From contig JAQFVV010012400.1 of assembly GCA_028023455.1 (NCBI GenBank), positions 14,829,748 to 14,893,747 on the forward strand: 64,000 nucleotides of DNA. The letters are read 5' to 3'. Source of the DNA: Epiperipatus broadwayi. Lineage: Eukaryota; Onychophora; Udeonychophora; Euonychophora; Peripatidae. The position numbers were made by a program, and so were the translations under genes. The notes beneath the pieces were generated by a model. It saw only the letters and a program-made list of their open reading frames with translations. It did no database searches and was not told where the DNA came from. This document shows positions 1-12,959 of this stretch, piece by piece (the stretch's first letter is position 1; each line of letters opens with the position of its first letter).

Positions 1-334
1 CCTTATAAGGTGAAATTGGGGATGAATCAAAACCCATAGGGACGTGAAGGGCTCAGTTAGCAGACCATATAAAAAGAGTATTTATGGAATTAAAGATGTT
101 TTGTTTGAACTCCAGAAGTCGGTATATAAGTGGAATGTAAAGAGAAAATAGGCATAGTAGTAAAAAATTAGAGACTACAGTAGCCCTAACAGGAAGACCT
201 ATGATACCCAACTTTAAAGGAGTGTTTTACCAACATATGTAAAGTTATGTATATAATTGAATTTTTCTGGAAATTAAACTAATATTTTAACTTACGCAAA
301 TCTGTCTAAATTTCTCATTTATTTGACGCATACA
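1..334 (+). repeat. 5' LTR (partial) of the gypsy-type element
   Basis: Position 1 corresponds to position 2625 inside the 3' LTR. The repeat ends in GCATACA at 334, matching GCATACA ending at 2964. About ten bases further on, TGGTGCAGTTGAC could be the tRNA primer binding site, but I cannot name the tRNA. Confidence 0.88.
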
Positions 335-459
335 TATCAAAGCTGGTGCAGTTGACAGGATCACCATTAGACAGATTTTGGGAACCACAAACATATGTCA
401 GAGTTCAGTATTAAACTAAAAAAAGGAATTGCGACCGGAGAGATATTTGTGCGTCAAAA

Positions 460-1089
460 ATGGCTACCAACATACAATTGCGAATAGCAGACTTTGATGT
501 TGAAAATCTGGGCAACTGGCCATTATATGTAAAATTAGTAGAGAAACATCTGATAAATAGCGTCAAATAAAATCATATAAAAATAGCTACTCTTTTGGGT
601 TTTGCAGGGATCAAAGTATTGGAAATAGCCAACCACTTGTGTGAGCTTGAAACATTACTATATAACGAGGTAGTCACAAAATTAACTGCAAAGTTCTGCC
701 CTCTACCATAAAAACATATCACAAGATTACATATTAGACTACAACATCAGGAAAAAGGTGAAACTTTTAAGGAATATGATGTGGCTCTATGTGAATTAGC
801 AAAAAATTGTGCTTATAGCCAGTTCTTAAAAGAAGCACTCCTCAAACAATTGTTACTAGGATTACATGAATTAGTAATCGATCAAGCTAAGGAATATATA
901 AATAACACATCACACTGTATACAGTATCAGTTGATCCAGAAAATAGTCGAACAAGAAGATAAAGGCAGGAGCCAGAAAGATTATAGGTACAATCGCATAT
1001 GTTACCACTATGGAAAGTCGGGACACCTCAAGCGAAATTGTAGTCAATCCCAGCAAAACTGTCAAGCTACGGATTATGAGAACTTCTGA
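460..1089 (+). pseudogene. gag pseudogene (nucleocapsid with degenerate zinc knuckle)
   Basis: Structural polyprotein of the gypsy-type element, which packages the element RNA in a virus-like particle. An ATG at 460 opens a frame of about 210 codons ending at 1089. It holds two in-frame TAA stops, at 568-570 and 709-711; the second probably replaces a CAA. The N-terminal part (ADFDVENLGNWPLYVK) and the middle (KGETFKEYDVALCELAKNC) resemble gag of K02A2.6-like gypsy elements, which is family knowledge from memory. Near the C-terminus, CYHYGKSGHLKRNC is a CCHC knuckle whose second Cys has become Tyr. The next frame holds the protease, as expected for a gag-pol arrangement. Not functional in this copy. 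Confidence 0.82.
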
Positions 1090-1133
1090 TAAGAGAATTC
1101 GACCAATCAAGTTTAAGAAAGCAATCCCCAGAA

Positions 1134-1667
1134 ATGTACGATATAAAAGCGTTAAGGAACGCAAAGTCCGAAATTAAGCAAACATTATACATAGAAGAAA
1201 TGCTTTTCAAAATAGAGATAGATAGTGGCTCGGGAGTCTCTCTTATGTCTTTAAGAAACTGGAAGAACATTTCCAAAGAAAGCAGATTTAAAAAAAAAAT
1301 CGAGAGGACTGAAATTTGCACTAGAGATGTAAATGGAAATACGGTTGAGATTGTCGGAAGAGTTTTGGTGAGAATAAAATTGAATGCGAACAGTAGAGTG
1401 CTACCATTATTTATAGTGCCTAACAGAATAAACCCACTAATCAGTGGGAACTGGTTCTGACCACTGGGAATTATGATCAAGGTAATAAAAAAAATTTATA
1501 TCGGAAAAAAAATACAAAGTAAATTCTCACTTCAATTTAGTACAAGGTTGGGTCAAATACAAACAACACTGGTACAATTAGAGTTAAGGGATCACTGGAA
1601 GCCTGTAATGTGCAAAATCCAGAAAAGTACCATATGCACAGTGAAGCAAGGTGGATGGAGCATCTGA
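1134..1667 (+). pseudogene. pol fragment: aspartyl protease and start of RT
   Basis: Retropepsin-like protease that would cut the Gag-Pol polyprotein. The frame 1134-1460 carries FKIEIDSGSGVSLMSL, the active-site region with DSG in place of the more common DTG, and ends with a LISGNW motif typical of the end of gypsy proteases. After a stop and a frame change, 1473-1667 reads the stretch that precedes RT in such elements (QIQTTLVQLELRDHWKPVMCK). The frame then slips again and RT homology ends near 1670. This marks the left edge of a large internal deletion: fingers, palm, RNase H and the integrase catalytic core are absent. An old, broken copy. Confidence 0.75.
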
Positions 1668-1887
1668 AGCACATAATGTAAGTTTGCAGAATTTGGATAA
1701 AAACAAAGGAGAACCAGTTGTGGAAGTTAAGAGTTACAGAAATGAAAATGCTTCCAAATCTAAAAATCTGACAAACAAACTTGGGAAAAAGAACTTGCTA
1801 ACTTTTGATAAAGAAAGAAAGAATTTATAAGCAGTGCTGGCAACATGAAAGAAAATTACATGAAGCAGCTCGACAAAGCATCAAGAG

Positions 1888-2340
1888 TGGCTTCAACAGA
1901 AAGAAATTGAAAGAAGACAGAGAGAAGCTATAAGACTACAGACTGAGCATGAGAAGTTCATTGTTGGTGAGAAAGTGTGGATTAGAGATTGTCTGCAGAA
2001 AATCTGGTTAAAAGGTGAAGTAGAGAATATTGCGACAGTGCAAATGAAAGATGAGATGGTCTACAAAAGCCATTTTAACTACATTCACCACAGGAGTGTT
2101 CCAAGCTGGGAAGGAAGATACCCTGACCAAAACAATGAGAACAAATCAAAAGAGACTAAACCGGAGATCAGTGAGATCCAAGTTGCTAATCCAGAAATCC
2201 AAACAGAAATTAGTAAAGCAGATAATATGCCTGAAACTAGAGAGCCAGTGATGAGCAAAGAACAGTCAGAAACAAGAGAATTCAAGTGCAGAGGAGCAGT
2301 CAAGAAAAGAGCAAGGGTACCACCACCCAAGACGAAATAG
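1888..2340 (+). pseudogene. pol fragment: integrase C-terminal tail
   Basis: An open frame from about 1888 to the stop at 2340. EKFIVGEKVWIRD followed by WLKGEV matches the chromatin- or DNA-binding C-terminal region of gypsy integrases, where a hydrophobic FxxGDxVWVRD-like stretch precedes a WxxGxV motif. A further SHFNYIHHRS sits where these proteins usually have an RHxNxLR-like segment. The rest is a charged low-complexity tail rich in Glu, Lys and Pro. It lies directly before a purine-rich tract (2389-2407) that would serve as polypurine tract for the 3' LTR. There is no DDE core upstream in the window. Confidence 0.7.
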
Positions 2341-2408
2341 AAAGCCACCTGTATACCTAAGAGACTTTGTGAAATAATTGACTTTCTAAAGTGGGAGGAG
2401 GAGGGTGG

Positions 2409-2964
2409 TGTCATGGACAAGTTAATTAGGATTATTTGAAATTTATTATGTAAATAGTATTGTAAAATTAGGAGGATTCATAAATAAGCATAGAATTGTA
2501 TGACTAAATAATATTAGAAGTGTATAATTAAATAATATTGGAATTATCTAATGTAATGATGTCAGATAGAAAATAACCATATATGGTGTGAAGGTTTAAG
2601 TAAAATTTACCACCAAAATGCCTTGCCTTATAAGGTGAAATTAGGGATGAATCAAAACCCATAGGGACTAATGAGGGCTCAGTTAGCAGACCATATAAGG
2701 AGAGGTATTTATGGAATTAGAAATGTTTTGTTTGAACTCTAGAAGTTGGGTATATAAGTGGGATGTAAATGGAAAATCGGCATAGTAGTAAAAAATTAGA
2801 GACTACAGTGACCCTAATGGGCAGACCTATGATACCCAACTTTAAAGGGAGTGCTTTACCGATGTATGTAACAGTTATGTATGTAATTGATTTTTGCTGG
2901 AAATTAAACTAATATTTTAATTTATGCAAATCTGTCTAAATTTCTCATTTGTTTGATGCATACA
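2409..2964 (+). repeat. 3' LTR of the gypsy-type element
   Basis: Starts TGTCATGGAC right after the purine tract GTGGGAGGAGGAGGGTGG and ends GCATACA, giving a TG...CA repeat of about 556 bases. Its last 340 bases match the start of the window with about one difference in ten. Confidence 0.85.
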
Positions 2965-4239
2965 AGTCAACATCTAGTCACAAAAAACTATTGCACTAAT
3001 TGCTACACCATAAGAATTTCTTAAAAGATTTTATAAAGTTAAACAACAAAATTATCCTCACTATACTTAATTAAAGATTTTCATTCAAGGACTTTCATAC
3101 ATAGAATTAGTATGCATATGTGCATTGCAGCAGGATTTGATAAAAAGTACTTACTTTAAATTCATAATGGTAAAAGAATTTGCATATTATATTCATGACA
3201 CAGAAATATTTTTTACCTCCTTGTAAATAAATACAAAAATAACATATTAGGATAAAAGTTGATTATGAACAATTTCCTAAGAGAAAAAGATCTTGCCTAA
3301 AATAAACCATATAAATTGTAAAAAGTTATAGAAAAGCTATGCATAATTGAAATTTATTATGAGCACTGAAAATAATAAAAAAAAACCCACTAAATTTCAT
3401 TATTTTAAATAAAGAAAAAAATTATAAAGTTGCAGTAACAATAATAAAAAAGAAAAACAAAATTATGATGAAAATAAAAGCAATAAATATATTTCATTTC
3501 AAATATATAATTTTTTTAAAGAAAAAAAGTAAATAGCATAAATATCTCTAAACAAATAAATCGTTTTAAAATATGGTCACAGAATGGTTAAGATATATGC
3601 TTCAACACTGAAAAAAATAATAAACATTTTAAAACAGCTTCCAGCATCATTCTGAAATTTGAAAAATATTTGTTAGTCAAATGTTTCTATTGACAAGGTT
3701 CAATAACAAATTACCTGCAAATCCAAGATCAAATAATCATAAAATCAAAAGTAAAAATTTTCCTCATTTGTATGCTTTTAAATTCCATCAAAAATTTAAT
3801 TAAATATAAAATCATTAATTATATGATCTTTTATAATTACTAGGGATTGATGGGCTAAATAAGAGATTCAAGCATCGATAAATAACTACTGATAATCAAT
3901 TGTTATTATTTAGTTTTAAGACTTTAATGATTAATAACTCAATATGCCTTTGAAAAATAATTCAATATATATATACATAGCTAAATATTAAAAACAAATG
4001 ATAAAAAAGCAAAATTAAAATTTGCCCTGCATTTTTACAATTCTTCTTTAAACTCTTCAACTAGTGAAAATATTTCAATTATTCTCTGTGGTGCAATTTT
4101 TGTACTTAGTCAACTTGCGATTTTAGTATTGTTAGAAATATAAGATTACAATTGGAAAAAACATTCTATCGTACTTAAAATAGATTGATTAAACAAAAAA
4201 ATCATTTCAGAAAGATCACAAGATCACTCACTCAAGTTG
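2965..4239. other. AT-rich stretch without recognisable gene
   Basis: Homopolymer-rich A/T sequence with stops in all frames. I see no coding or structured element until the foldback element begins. Just before it, 4195-4239 weakly resembles the flank of the inner repeat at 4640-4680. Confidence 0.6.
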
Positions 4240-5239
4240 TTAAAACAGGCAAAACTCCATATAGTAGTGCCACCAGTCCAAGCCAGAGTAATCAATGGAT
4301 GCAAAAAGGTTTGTGCATAAAATCCCTATCTAGTGCTTACTCATCCAATATCCTCAGACTAGTTTCTAGCTTTTGGCTTTCATCAGTGAGGAACCTTGAA
4401 TTTGAGAGCACTGCACCTAGATCTTATGCAACCCTCCAGCAGCATCTTTTATCTATACTTAACTATAAACTATGAGTCTAAAATTTGAAAACATATTAAC
4501 ATTTTCAATCCAAGCTCATAAGCTTATATAGTCATATAGGTCTGAACTCAGTTCAGTACCCATACATTTTGGTGTCTTAGGTTCTTTATTAACCATAGCT
4601 ACCACTATCCTATTAAGCAAGATTAATATTAAACCATTAAACATCACATTATCACTATTTCTCAAGTTGTTAAAAGACCGATGAAAGCCACAAGCTAGAA
4701 ACTAGTCTGGGGATATTGGATGAATAGGCACCAGATAGAGATTTTATGTACAAATCTTCTCGCATCCATTGATTACTATGGCTTGTACCGAGTGATACTA
4801 TTGTATAAAGAGTTTTGCCTGTTTTTAACAGCTTGATCAAGCATAAGAAATGGTGATCATGTGATGTTTAGTGGTTTAATACCAATCCGGCATAATAGGA
4901 TAGTGGTGGCTATGGGTAGTGAACTGAGTTCAGATCTATATGACTATATAAGCTAATGAGATTGGATTGAAAATATTATATTTTCAATTTAAGACTCATA
5001 GTTTTGTAGTTAAGAGATAAAAGGTGGCTGCTGAAGGATTGCATTAGATCCTAAGATCTAGGTGCAATGCTCTCAGATCCAAGGCTCCTCACTGATGAAA
5101 GCGACAAGCTAGAAACTAGTCTGGGGATATTGGATGAGTAGACACTAGATAGGGATTTTATGCACACCTTCTTGCATCCATTGGTTACTCTGACTTGCAC
5201 TGAGTGGCTCTACGGTATGGAGAGTTTTGCCTGTTTTAA
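4240..5239. mobile_element. 1-kb foldback element with long inverted arms
   Basis: The left arm (about 4240-4665) and right arm (about 4835-5239) are imperfect inverted copies. Both ends read TTAA AACAGGCAAAACT / AGTTTTGCCTGTT TTAA. Between the arms, 4681-4830 is an extra copy of the outermost roughly 150 bases, so this segment occurs three times: inverted at 4240-4395, direct at 4681-4830 and 5095-5239. A recognisable landmark is GAAACTAGTCTGGGGATATT. No protein is encoded. The same terminal sequence bounds the 194-bp element at 20458-20651. Best read as a non-autonomous foldback or MITE-like DNA transposon, possibly using TTAA targets. Homology to other copies continues outside the TTAA, so the true boundary is uncertain. 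Confidence 0.8.
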
Positions 5240-8200
5240 TATTTGAGAAATAATTAAAATGTTTCAGTTATTTTATGAAATATTAATGTATTATGCACTA
5301 TTAGAATATATAAATCAATTATTTAGAATATTGATTAAACATGTTATATCTTCATAATATCATAATCAAGTCATAAATAAAAATTCCACGCAATATTACT
5401 CAGAATTTTCTTTTCCCATGTACTTCCCAGATACCTTTTTTTTTCATCCAATAAAATACAAAGTTAGTAGAGATTAATTCAGTTTTTGTAAAAAAATAAA
5501 ATAAACAAGTGTTATGGAGTTAATCTACAATAAATCAAGGTGGCGGTCTTGTTTCACCATTACTACTAAAAAAAAAAAAAAATCGAAATGGCATCACAGC
5601 AAACTTTAAAAAAAACAAAAACAAACAGATGTAAAAAAAGTATAAATAAGCATGGAAGAGACAAAATTGTCTTTAAATTAATTAAATATTTGTATGCATA
5701 CATCTCATAATTAATTAATCAATTTCAATGAATATTAAACAAATATGTATATACATACTACTTAGGCTGATGAACTATTGTTAAATAATTAATATTTTTC
5801 TAGAATGGATCATATTGATTAAATATTTTCAATAAATATAGTTTAAAGTAGTTCTTTTACTGGAGATATGTAAATTAACGTGTAATTTTTATCCTCATAG
5901 TATTCAATTTGCCAATCAATAAACAAAAATCAAAATAAATAAAGTATACTATAAATAGCACTTGATGAACACTTATTAAAAGTGAAGAAAATAATTCACT
6001 TTATGAAAAATATAACAAAATATAATAAAAAAATTTGGAGTATGAAATGAAAGATTATTTTCAATTCAAAGTAAGTAAAAAAAAAAAAAAAACGTTGAAA
6101 ATAAACATAACAGAACAATCTTTTACTACAAGACAGCCTAAGCAATAAAAACTGAAAACAATGATTTATGGAATGCAAATTTTATTGGAATATCTGAAAG
6201 TTAAGAGGTAGCATTCAACAAAATAAATTTATTAAAATAAATAATTTAAATTCAGTGTCAAATAAATAGAATCATGAAATTTAAAAGCTGCAGCCTATAC
6301 GTTCATTGATTTATGAAATCAAATAAAATGAATACCCCCTCCCATCTGGATTTGAATATTAACAAATATTAAATATGAAATATGACTTGTCAAAAGAAAA
6401 TAAAACATAAAAAATAGCCATATGGTCTATCAGTACCCCAAGACTTTATGAAATAGCATTCATGCATAATAAACTTAAAAATGATTGTCTACAAAGATTT
6501 ACTAAATTAAATAATTAGTGGGGAAATTTTTTCAATATTTGTATGTCTATAATAATAAACTGAACTGAATATTAAGATGTATAAGATTTTCAAGTTCTAA
6601 TATCTAAAGCAGAATTAAATATTATGCTATTCTGAAATCCCTGCAATTTCATTTTTTTAAAAAATGAACTGAAAAAAGCTAAATATATAAAGATTACTAC
6701 TGAAATTTGGAATAAATTGACTCCAAAATAATCTGTACAATCCCATAAAACAATCAAATGAATGTTCTCAATTTTTTTTAAAAAAAAACCATTTCTCAGT
6801 TAATGAAATTCCAATTATAATAATTTTAAAGAAAACCCAATATCCTTTAGATACGACAGCATTGAACATAAATCAAGTATAATACTGATAAATAAATAAA
6901 ATATTTGTAATTTAATAATGAGGGATATTATTGACTTACTTGTGATTTACAAAAATATTGAGTACAAATAGTAGGAAATAATCAAAATGATAATTTAGAT
7001 ATATATGAAGAGAAAAAATCTTACAGACAAGATTGTATCTATTTGTGCAACAATAGTTACAAATCCACCGTATATATGTCAGAGTTATACGGTAAGATTA
7101 ATGAAAGAGAAAAAAAATCCCCTTTTTTTTTTAATTAAATATTTATTTATACAATAGTATTTATAAATGAATTTATCAGTGCTTTCAATTTTTATAAAAT
7201 ATTTGTGATTTTATACATATACAAACATTTACTTGTAAATTACGTTACTAGCTATTCAATTACATACAATGCCATATATAAAAATACATTTATACATAAA
7301 ATTTTGTTATTAAATATATCAGTCATACGTATACATATAGAAATGCGGGGGGAGGGGATCCAAAATCAAATATAAAAGGTAAAGTATATATATATCATAA
7401 TATATTATAACATAAAAAAAAAGAAAAAAAGCAATAATTTTTTTTTACCTACCTTTAAACATAAAATTTAAATTTAAAAAAAGTTAAATAAATATGACAA
7501 TATAAAAATATATTTAGATACTTTTTTAGTATTCATTCATTTATAGTTAAAATCTTCAAAGCGCATGTGCAACAGCGTAATGCTGTGTTAAATATTACAG
7601 TTTACAAACATCGAGCTATAAAAAAATGATTTATTTACATATACTTTTTTTATGTAGATTTTGTATTGTTGTTGTTTTTTTAGATATATATATTTAAGCA
7701 CAATATAAATTATTATTTGTCAATTTGCTAAATATAAGACAAAAAAATGTCCATACATAATTCATTTGGAAAGAAGCAGTAGAGTATTAAAAATGTCTTA
7801 GAACTACTGACACTTTGTAGCAGACAATTTGTTAATATTTTGTGAATTTAATAAAAGAATTGCACTCAATGAACAAAACACTACACAGGCAGTTATGAAT
7901 ATCTTTGATGTACTTTCATACTATGCCAATAAACAAGAGTATTAAATTCTTATTAAAATTGAATTTAATTAAAAAATTGCTCTCACTCATAATTATATAT
8001 ACAGTAGAGAAAGATGATACCCTGGTGCCAGAAAATATTAGAGAGCACCTCATTCTAAAAGCAAGGAATATACTTTATTAAGAAGATCAGTTAGGATAAA
8101 TAAATTTTTGATTATAATTTTTTTATTTAAAAAATTGTATAAAATATGATAAATATAAAAATGTTATACATATTAAAACAAAGATGTTTCCATACTACTG

Positions 8201-11200
8201 ATATATGTTAATTGATAACTTGAAAGTAGTCAACACATGAAACAATCAATATAAGATTATTTGATGACACATCACAAATGTCAGACAACCTTCACATGTT
8301 TGCTCAAACAAAATAATTTTTTTAAATCTTCATACAAAAATGAAAGAAATTATGCATACTATAAATTCAATAATTTAACACTAAATTAATAAAAACCACC
8401 ACATAATTTTGTCTGCTTAGATTTAACATATACTTTCAGAAGTTCTCTTTACTGTATTCCAAAATCATCTCTTATAGTCTTGAATAATCAATGGAATATA
8501 AATTGTATAGAAATTGCATACAAACCTTTAGACTCTGCCAGAGAAGACTTTGGATTAAAGTTGGAACTAATACACTTAGCAATCTTCTTTACATTATCCA
8601 GCTAATCACTTGAAATTAAAAAAACCCTATAATTTTGAACCCAACACACTCCTTAAAACATATGAATAAAGATATATGCCAAAGCAAACAATTTCCAAAA
8701 TATACTTCTGGCACAATCTTCGCCAATTGGTCCAGATTTTTGTCCACACATGACATCATCACAAATATTTATCCACAGTAAACAATTATAATTTAACTTA
8801 CAAATGAGACTCTACTTCACTGTGTTCATTTTGATAATATCTAAAATAAATATAAATAATTATTTAATAATTTTTTAATAAGCTATAAATTATTATTTAA
8901 TTTTCTGCCAAATATAAAGTTTAAATCCTGTTAAAGATTAATATATGATTTATTAAATTTCAATTATGAATATATAAGTCCATTTTTTCATGTTCATACA
9001 TGTTATTTACAAGGCATAATGAAACTTCTATAATAGTGACACCAGTTTTATGCTAACTGCATGTTCCTTTCATCTTTTGGATAGAAAGCTTTTTTATCAA
9101 CAAAACATCAATTTTTTTTTTAGTGTAACATTTATATAATTATAAAAGTAAACCTCAGAGTATATTAGTTGCACTTTAAATTCAAATTGCTTATTGACAA
9201 AGTTAGTCGGAAATGTAGACATAAAAATATAAACACCTACTGTTCTTTCATTATTCAAATTAAGAATAAGAAACTGTGGAACAAGGAGAATTACTCAAAT
9301 ATAAATATTAAAAACACAATATTTCTTTTAAGGAATATGTACACACAGCACACACACCTAATGTTAGAATAAATATAGTCTCTATACAAAAAATCAATTA
9401 TCAAAGAAAAAAAAATGCTAACAAAAGATAAATAACAAAATTTATTAATATATATTTAAAAAAATTTTAAAACCACAAATCAGTGTCTACTAAACTGCAG
9501 TTTTTAGTTCTCAATAATTACACTTTAAACATATTACCTGATGTTCAAACCTATTTTTAATAAAATGAGCAGATATTTCCTTTTTCATGTTTCTATTTGT
9601 ATTCAACAATAAGATTATTTCACAACCCTTCACAAAAATAACAATAATTTAATTAATAGAATAAATATCTTATTCAATTATTTAATTTAAATGAACACCT
9701 ATTTCCAGATTATAAAACTTTTACTCTAGATTTAATAAGGATACATTTTGATGATGACTTATCATAGATCATTGTGTTAATTATATATATATTGTGCACA
9801 TATATATTGAGAATCTAATCCAGTTTATATACTCACAATGATGACTACAAAAAACCAATTATCTCTACACATTATATATAATATGCAGCTAAAATATTCA
9901 GATTACCAATACAAATAAAAATGGTCTCAATATAGCTGAAAAAAACAACAACCACCATTCCTCATATTATTTCATAAATAAATATACTTGAGTTAGATAA
10001 TTTTACATTAGATTAACAGCAATAATATGATCTCTCCCTTTCATTTTAAATTTATTCTAACTTTAAATATATAAAAGTACCATTTTGTTTTTTATTTATA
10101 CACTCTTTCTTTCCTTTACATAGCCATACATATATTTCATGCGTTCACATGTGTAGTTTGAAGAGACGATCTTTATCTTTTTTATAAATCTATTTTATTT
10201 TATTTATAACTACGATCGAATTTTATGATTGCTAATTCTACAATCATTAACCCCCTTTTTATTTACTTTTCTCTTTAAGACTTGATCATCAACTTCGATG
10301 ATCCTATTTTAATATTCCCTTAACTTTACTATTCTTAAATCTTTTTTTAAAAAGTTGACTTTGGAAGGTGAAAGATAAGAATCTTGTTCACTTACCTTCC
10401 TTCACTTTCTTTAATTACTATAATTGATTCTGCTTTTAATTGCATTCCTCAACTACACCATTTTGATTTTTTAATTGACACTATCTTAAAATAAATTTAT
10501 TTTCTTTCCTATGTTTATTATCCAATTTCTTTGTATTAATTTACATATAAAACTCACATTTAATATTATGCGATATATATATATGAAATGTACACATGTG
10601 TGATCACAGTATGTGTTATCATCGCAATATATATCATTAAAAACCAATCAACACTCGGACAATATCAATAACAATTAACAATTTCAAACTGTTGTCAAGG
10701 TAACCTCCTTTTAACAATAATTATGGAATCTTACCTTGTTATTTTAAAATCAGCTGCATTTTTAAATTTTATACTTATTAGACATAGTATAAAATAATAG
10801 TAAATCCATTGTATATGAAGTTAACATAACTATGAGAAAAAATATTTTAGATTACTATATTTTAAAATCAATTCATTAATTGGATTGTAAATAATACTTG
10901 GAAAATATAAAAAATGCATGCTTGCAATTTCAAAGAATATATTTGGATGGATATTTATAGGTATCTTTATATATTTGTATACATTTGAGGGTTGTATGTT
11001 AATGTACATATTTTGGTTTCAAAATTATCCCTAATTCACAACTCAATCAGATTAGCCAAATAATAAACTCTAATGCATAAATGTAAAGAAATCTCTCTAG
11101 CTAAGTTCTCTTCATTATTAAAAAGAAATGTTTTAATCTATTATGATACTTTTTTCTTTTTTTCTCTCTTCTACCTTTTTTCCTGGGTTGATTGGTTCTT

Positions 11201-11868
11201 TTTCTTCCATTTTAAACATTTAATGTATAAATACAAAAAAATATCTTGTGTTAAATTCTTTCCAAATACTAAAAAAGGGTTTTTTTTCCTTCTTTTATCT
11301 TCTTTTAAAAAATTGACACACAGTTTAAAACTTCCATCATATTCTTCATGTGCAAAACTATAAAACAGGAAATGTAAAAATTTTAATTTAGACATCTTCA
11401 CAATATAATTTTTTACTTAATAGGCAAGTATTGGCACTCAGCGATTATGTATAGGCTCACATGATAAAGAGAGGACCAGTGTGCTAATGTATGTCTATTC
11501 CATATTGTTTTCTTTGATCAAATTATCAAATAGAATTTTGGCAGGGTAAAAAATAGCAATGCTTGCAATAACAGTAATAACTCCCTGGAACCTGATTGTT
11601 GGCACTCAGTAATGAAGTATTGTTATACAGCTCTCATCTGCAATCCAGAGTCTTTCAGGACAGAGCTTCAACTAATTTTTTTCACCTAAAATTTCTTTTG
11701 AGAAGAACAGCTTCCTTTTTTTTTTCCTGGCCAAACAACAATCTAAAAATCTCTCTTTATTTTTTAAAACTTATTTATAGGTCTACATATGAAAAGAAAA
11801 TACTGTCAGTTGGGTTTTTTTCTATCTCTGTTTTTTTTTAAAAAACAGTATACATATTGTCACACAGC
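5240..11868. other. Long AT-rich stretch without recognisable gene
   Basis: I found no transposon protein, RNA gene or convincing exon here. There are many homopolymer and AT dinucleotide runs. Two T/C-rich segments at about 11073-11130 and 11225-11285 are diverged copies of each other (a short old duplication). At 11431 and 11601 the words TTGGCACTCAG recur. Likely intergenic or intronic sequence. Confidence 0.55.
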
Positions 11869-11871
11869 AAT

Positions 11872-11925
11872 ATAAGCAAGCATAAGAAATGGTGATAATG
11901 TGATGTTTATTGGCTCTATGTTTTT
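11872..11925 (+). repeat. Solitary copy of the foldback terminal module
   Basis: GCAAGCATAAGAAATGGTGA followed by TAATGTGATGTTTATTGG matches sequence beside the foldback ends at 4846-4885 and 20662-20700. It shows that this module is dispersed independently of the TTAA-bounded cores. Confidence 0.6.
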
Positions 11926-12322
11926 CTAATCAAATCCAGATAAATCTTTTAATGTGATTATTTTATATTTATCAATGTGTGTATATATTTGTATTTTTTT
12001 TAGTTTGTACCTTTATGTATGTATACATTTTTTCCCCCAAAAGTAAATTTATTTGACATTGAATCTGTAATATACATTATAAACAGTACATAATTACATT
12101 GAATTAAGTAGAGCTAAATATATATTTAGATCTTGAATATAAGTATGAACCAAAGTCTTTGGTTATCAGCTGAGTTAATCCATTAGAGTAAGTTCTGTGA
12201 TGGAGTATCTCCCTGTCTTCAACTGTTTGAGTTATTAATTCAGTATCTTGACATTACTTCTGTTGGGGAATGTTCAGTTTATTCATTAGGCTTTGCATGA
12301 GAGACCTTCCCATGGCTTTGAT

Positions 12323-12760
12323 TTAGATAATGATTGTTTTTCTTTGGAGTCTATGGTACATTAGTCCTTTGAAGTTAATCAACTCCCACAACTGTTTGTG
12401 AAGCCATTTCAGGGCTAACATTTGATCTCTCATGCAAAGGCCTGTTAACAGACTTTTAAATGTTTCCATGATGTTTAGGTTCTGATGGCCAAATATCAAT
12501 TTGCACCTTGTTAGCCAAATTGCAAAAGAGAGAAAGGTGGCTACTCTAATTTTTGACAAAATTCCAGTTTTGATAGCATTTTGAATTATCCTTGTTTCTC
12601 TGTAGTCAAAAGCAACTCTTTCATTGATGAATGTTCTCACCTGGCTTAGCGCAGGACACATGTATAGGATATGTGTGATGGTTTCATCATTGGTAGAGCA
12701 CAGTTGACACTGGGGGTTTATTTTGGCAAATCCTCTTCTTTGTACCAGAATTTTTGACAT
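12323..12760 (-). pseudogene. LINE ORF2 C-terminal fragment (zinc-binding RT tail)
   Basis: A 145-codon minus-strand frame. NPQCQLCSTNDETITHILYM followed by CPAL gives the spacing CxxC...HxxxxC of the zinc-binding domain (zf-RVT type) found at the end of many non-LTR reverse transcriptases. The remainder is a weakly conserved C-terminal tail. No RT palm sequence lies upstream on the minus strand (above 12760), so this is a 5'-truncated insertion or a decayed remnant. It differs in sequence from the LINE lineages at 28-31 kb and 55-63 kb, so it is a third LINE family. Host function is unlikely. Confidence 0.65.
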
Positions 12761-12872
12761 AAATGTTTATTGAAAGTCTTTTTTATTTAAAATTTTTTCA
12801 GAAAACCTATTGAGTAAAAGTGATTTTTATTCTGTGATCTAATATTCATTTTTTGGTATGCCCAGAAAGATA

Positions 12873-12935
12873 TCATTGCATAGTGGTTAGCATATCTACC
12901 TGTCATGTATATGTTCTGGGTTTTATATCCAAACT
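12873..12935 (+). repeat. tRNA-like sequence, probable SINE head
   Basis: TAGTGGTTAGCA resembles a Pol III A box, CCTGTCATG an Asp-type anticodon loop, and GGGTTTTATATCC a decayed B box, in the order and spacing of a tRNA. The arms do not pair well, so this is a SINE or tRNA pseudogene relic rather than a working tRNA gene. Confidence 0.45.
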
Positions 12936-12959
12936 GTGTGAACTTTAGAAATTTTCTGA

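Larger units (their letters stand above)
1..2964 (+). mobile_element. Ty3/gypsy-type LTR retrotransposon, internally deleted
   Basis: The first 334 bases recur, at roughly nine matches in ten, as the 3' part of the repeat at 2409-2964, so these are two LTRs around a 2.07-kb internal region. The internal region reads gag with a zinc knuckle, aspartyl protease, the first residues of reverse transcriptase, then directly the C-terminal tail of integrase. The order gag-PR-(RT)-IN tail is that of Ty3/gypsy elements. The RT, RNase H and integrase core are missing, so the element cannot move by itself. The LTR divergence and several stop codons show an old copy. The 5' LTR loses about 216 bases to the window edge, so the upstream target duplication cannot be checked. 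Confidence 0.9.

Noticed and set aside
8545-8580. Similarity to 31930-31975
   Set aside because: About 30 bases of partial match only; too short to define a repeat family without a search.
11073-11401. Overlapping 96- and 76-codon ORFs on both strands
   Set aside because: Phe/Lys-rich products of T/C-rich sequence with a short internal duplication; not protein-like.
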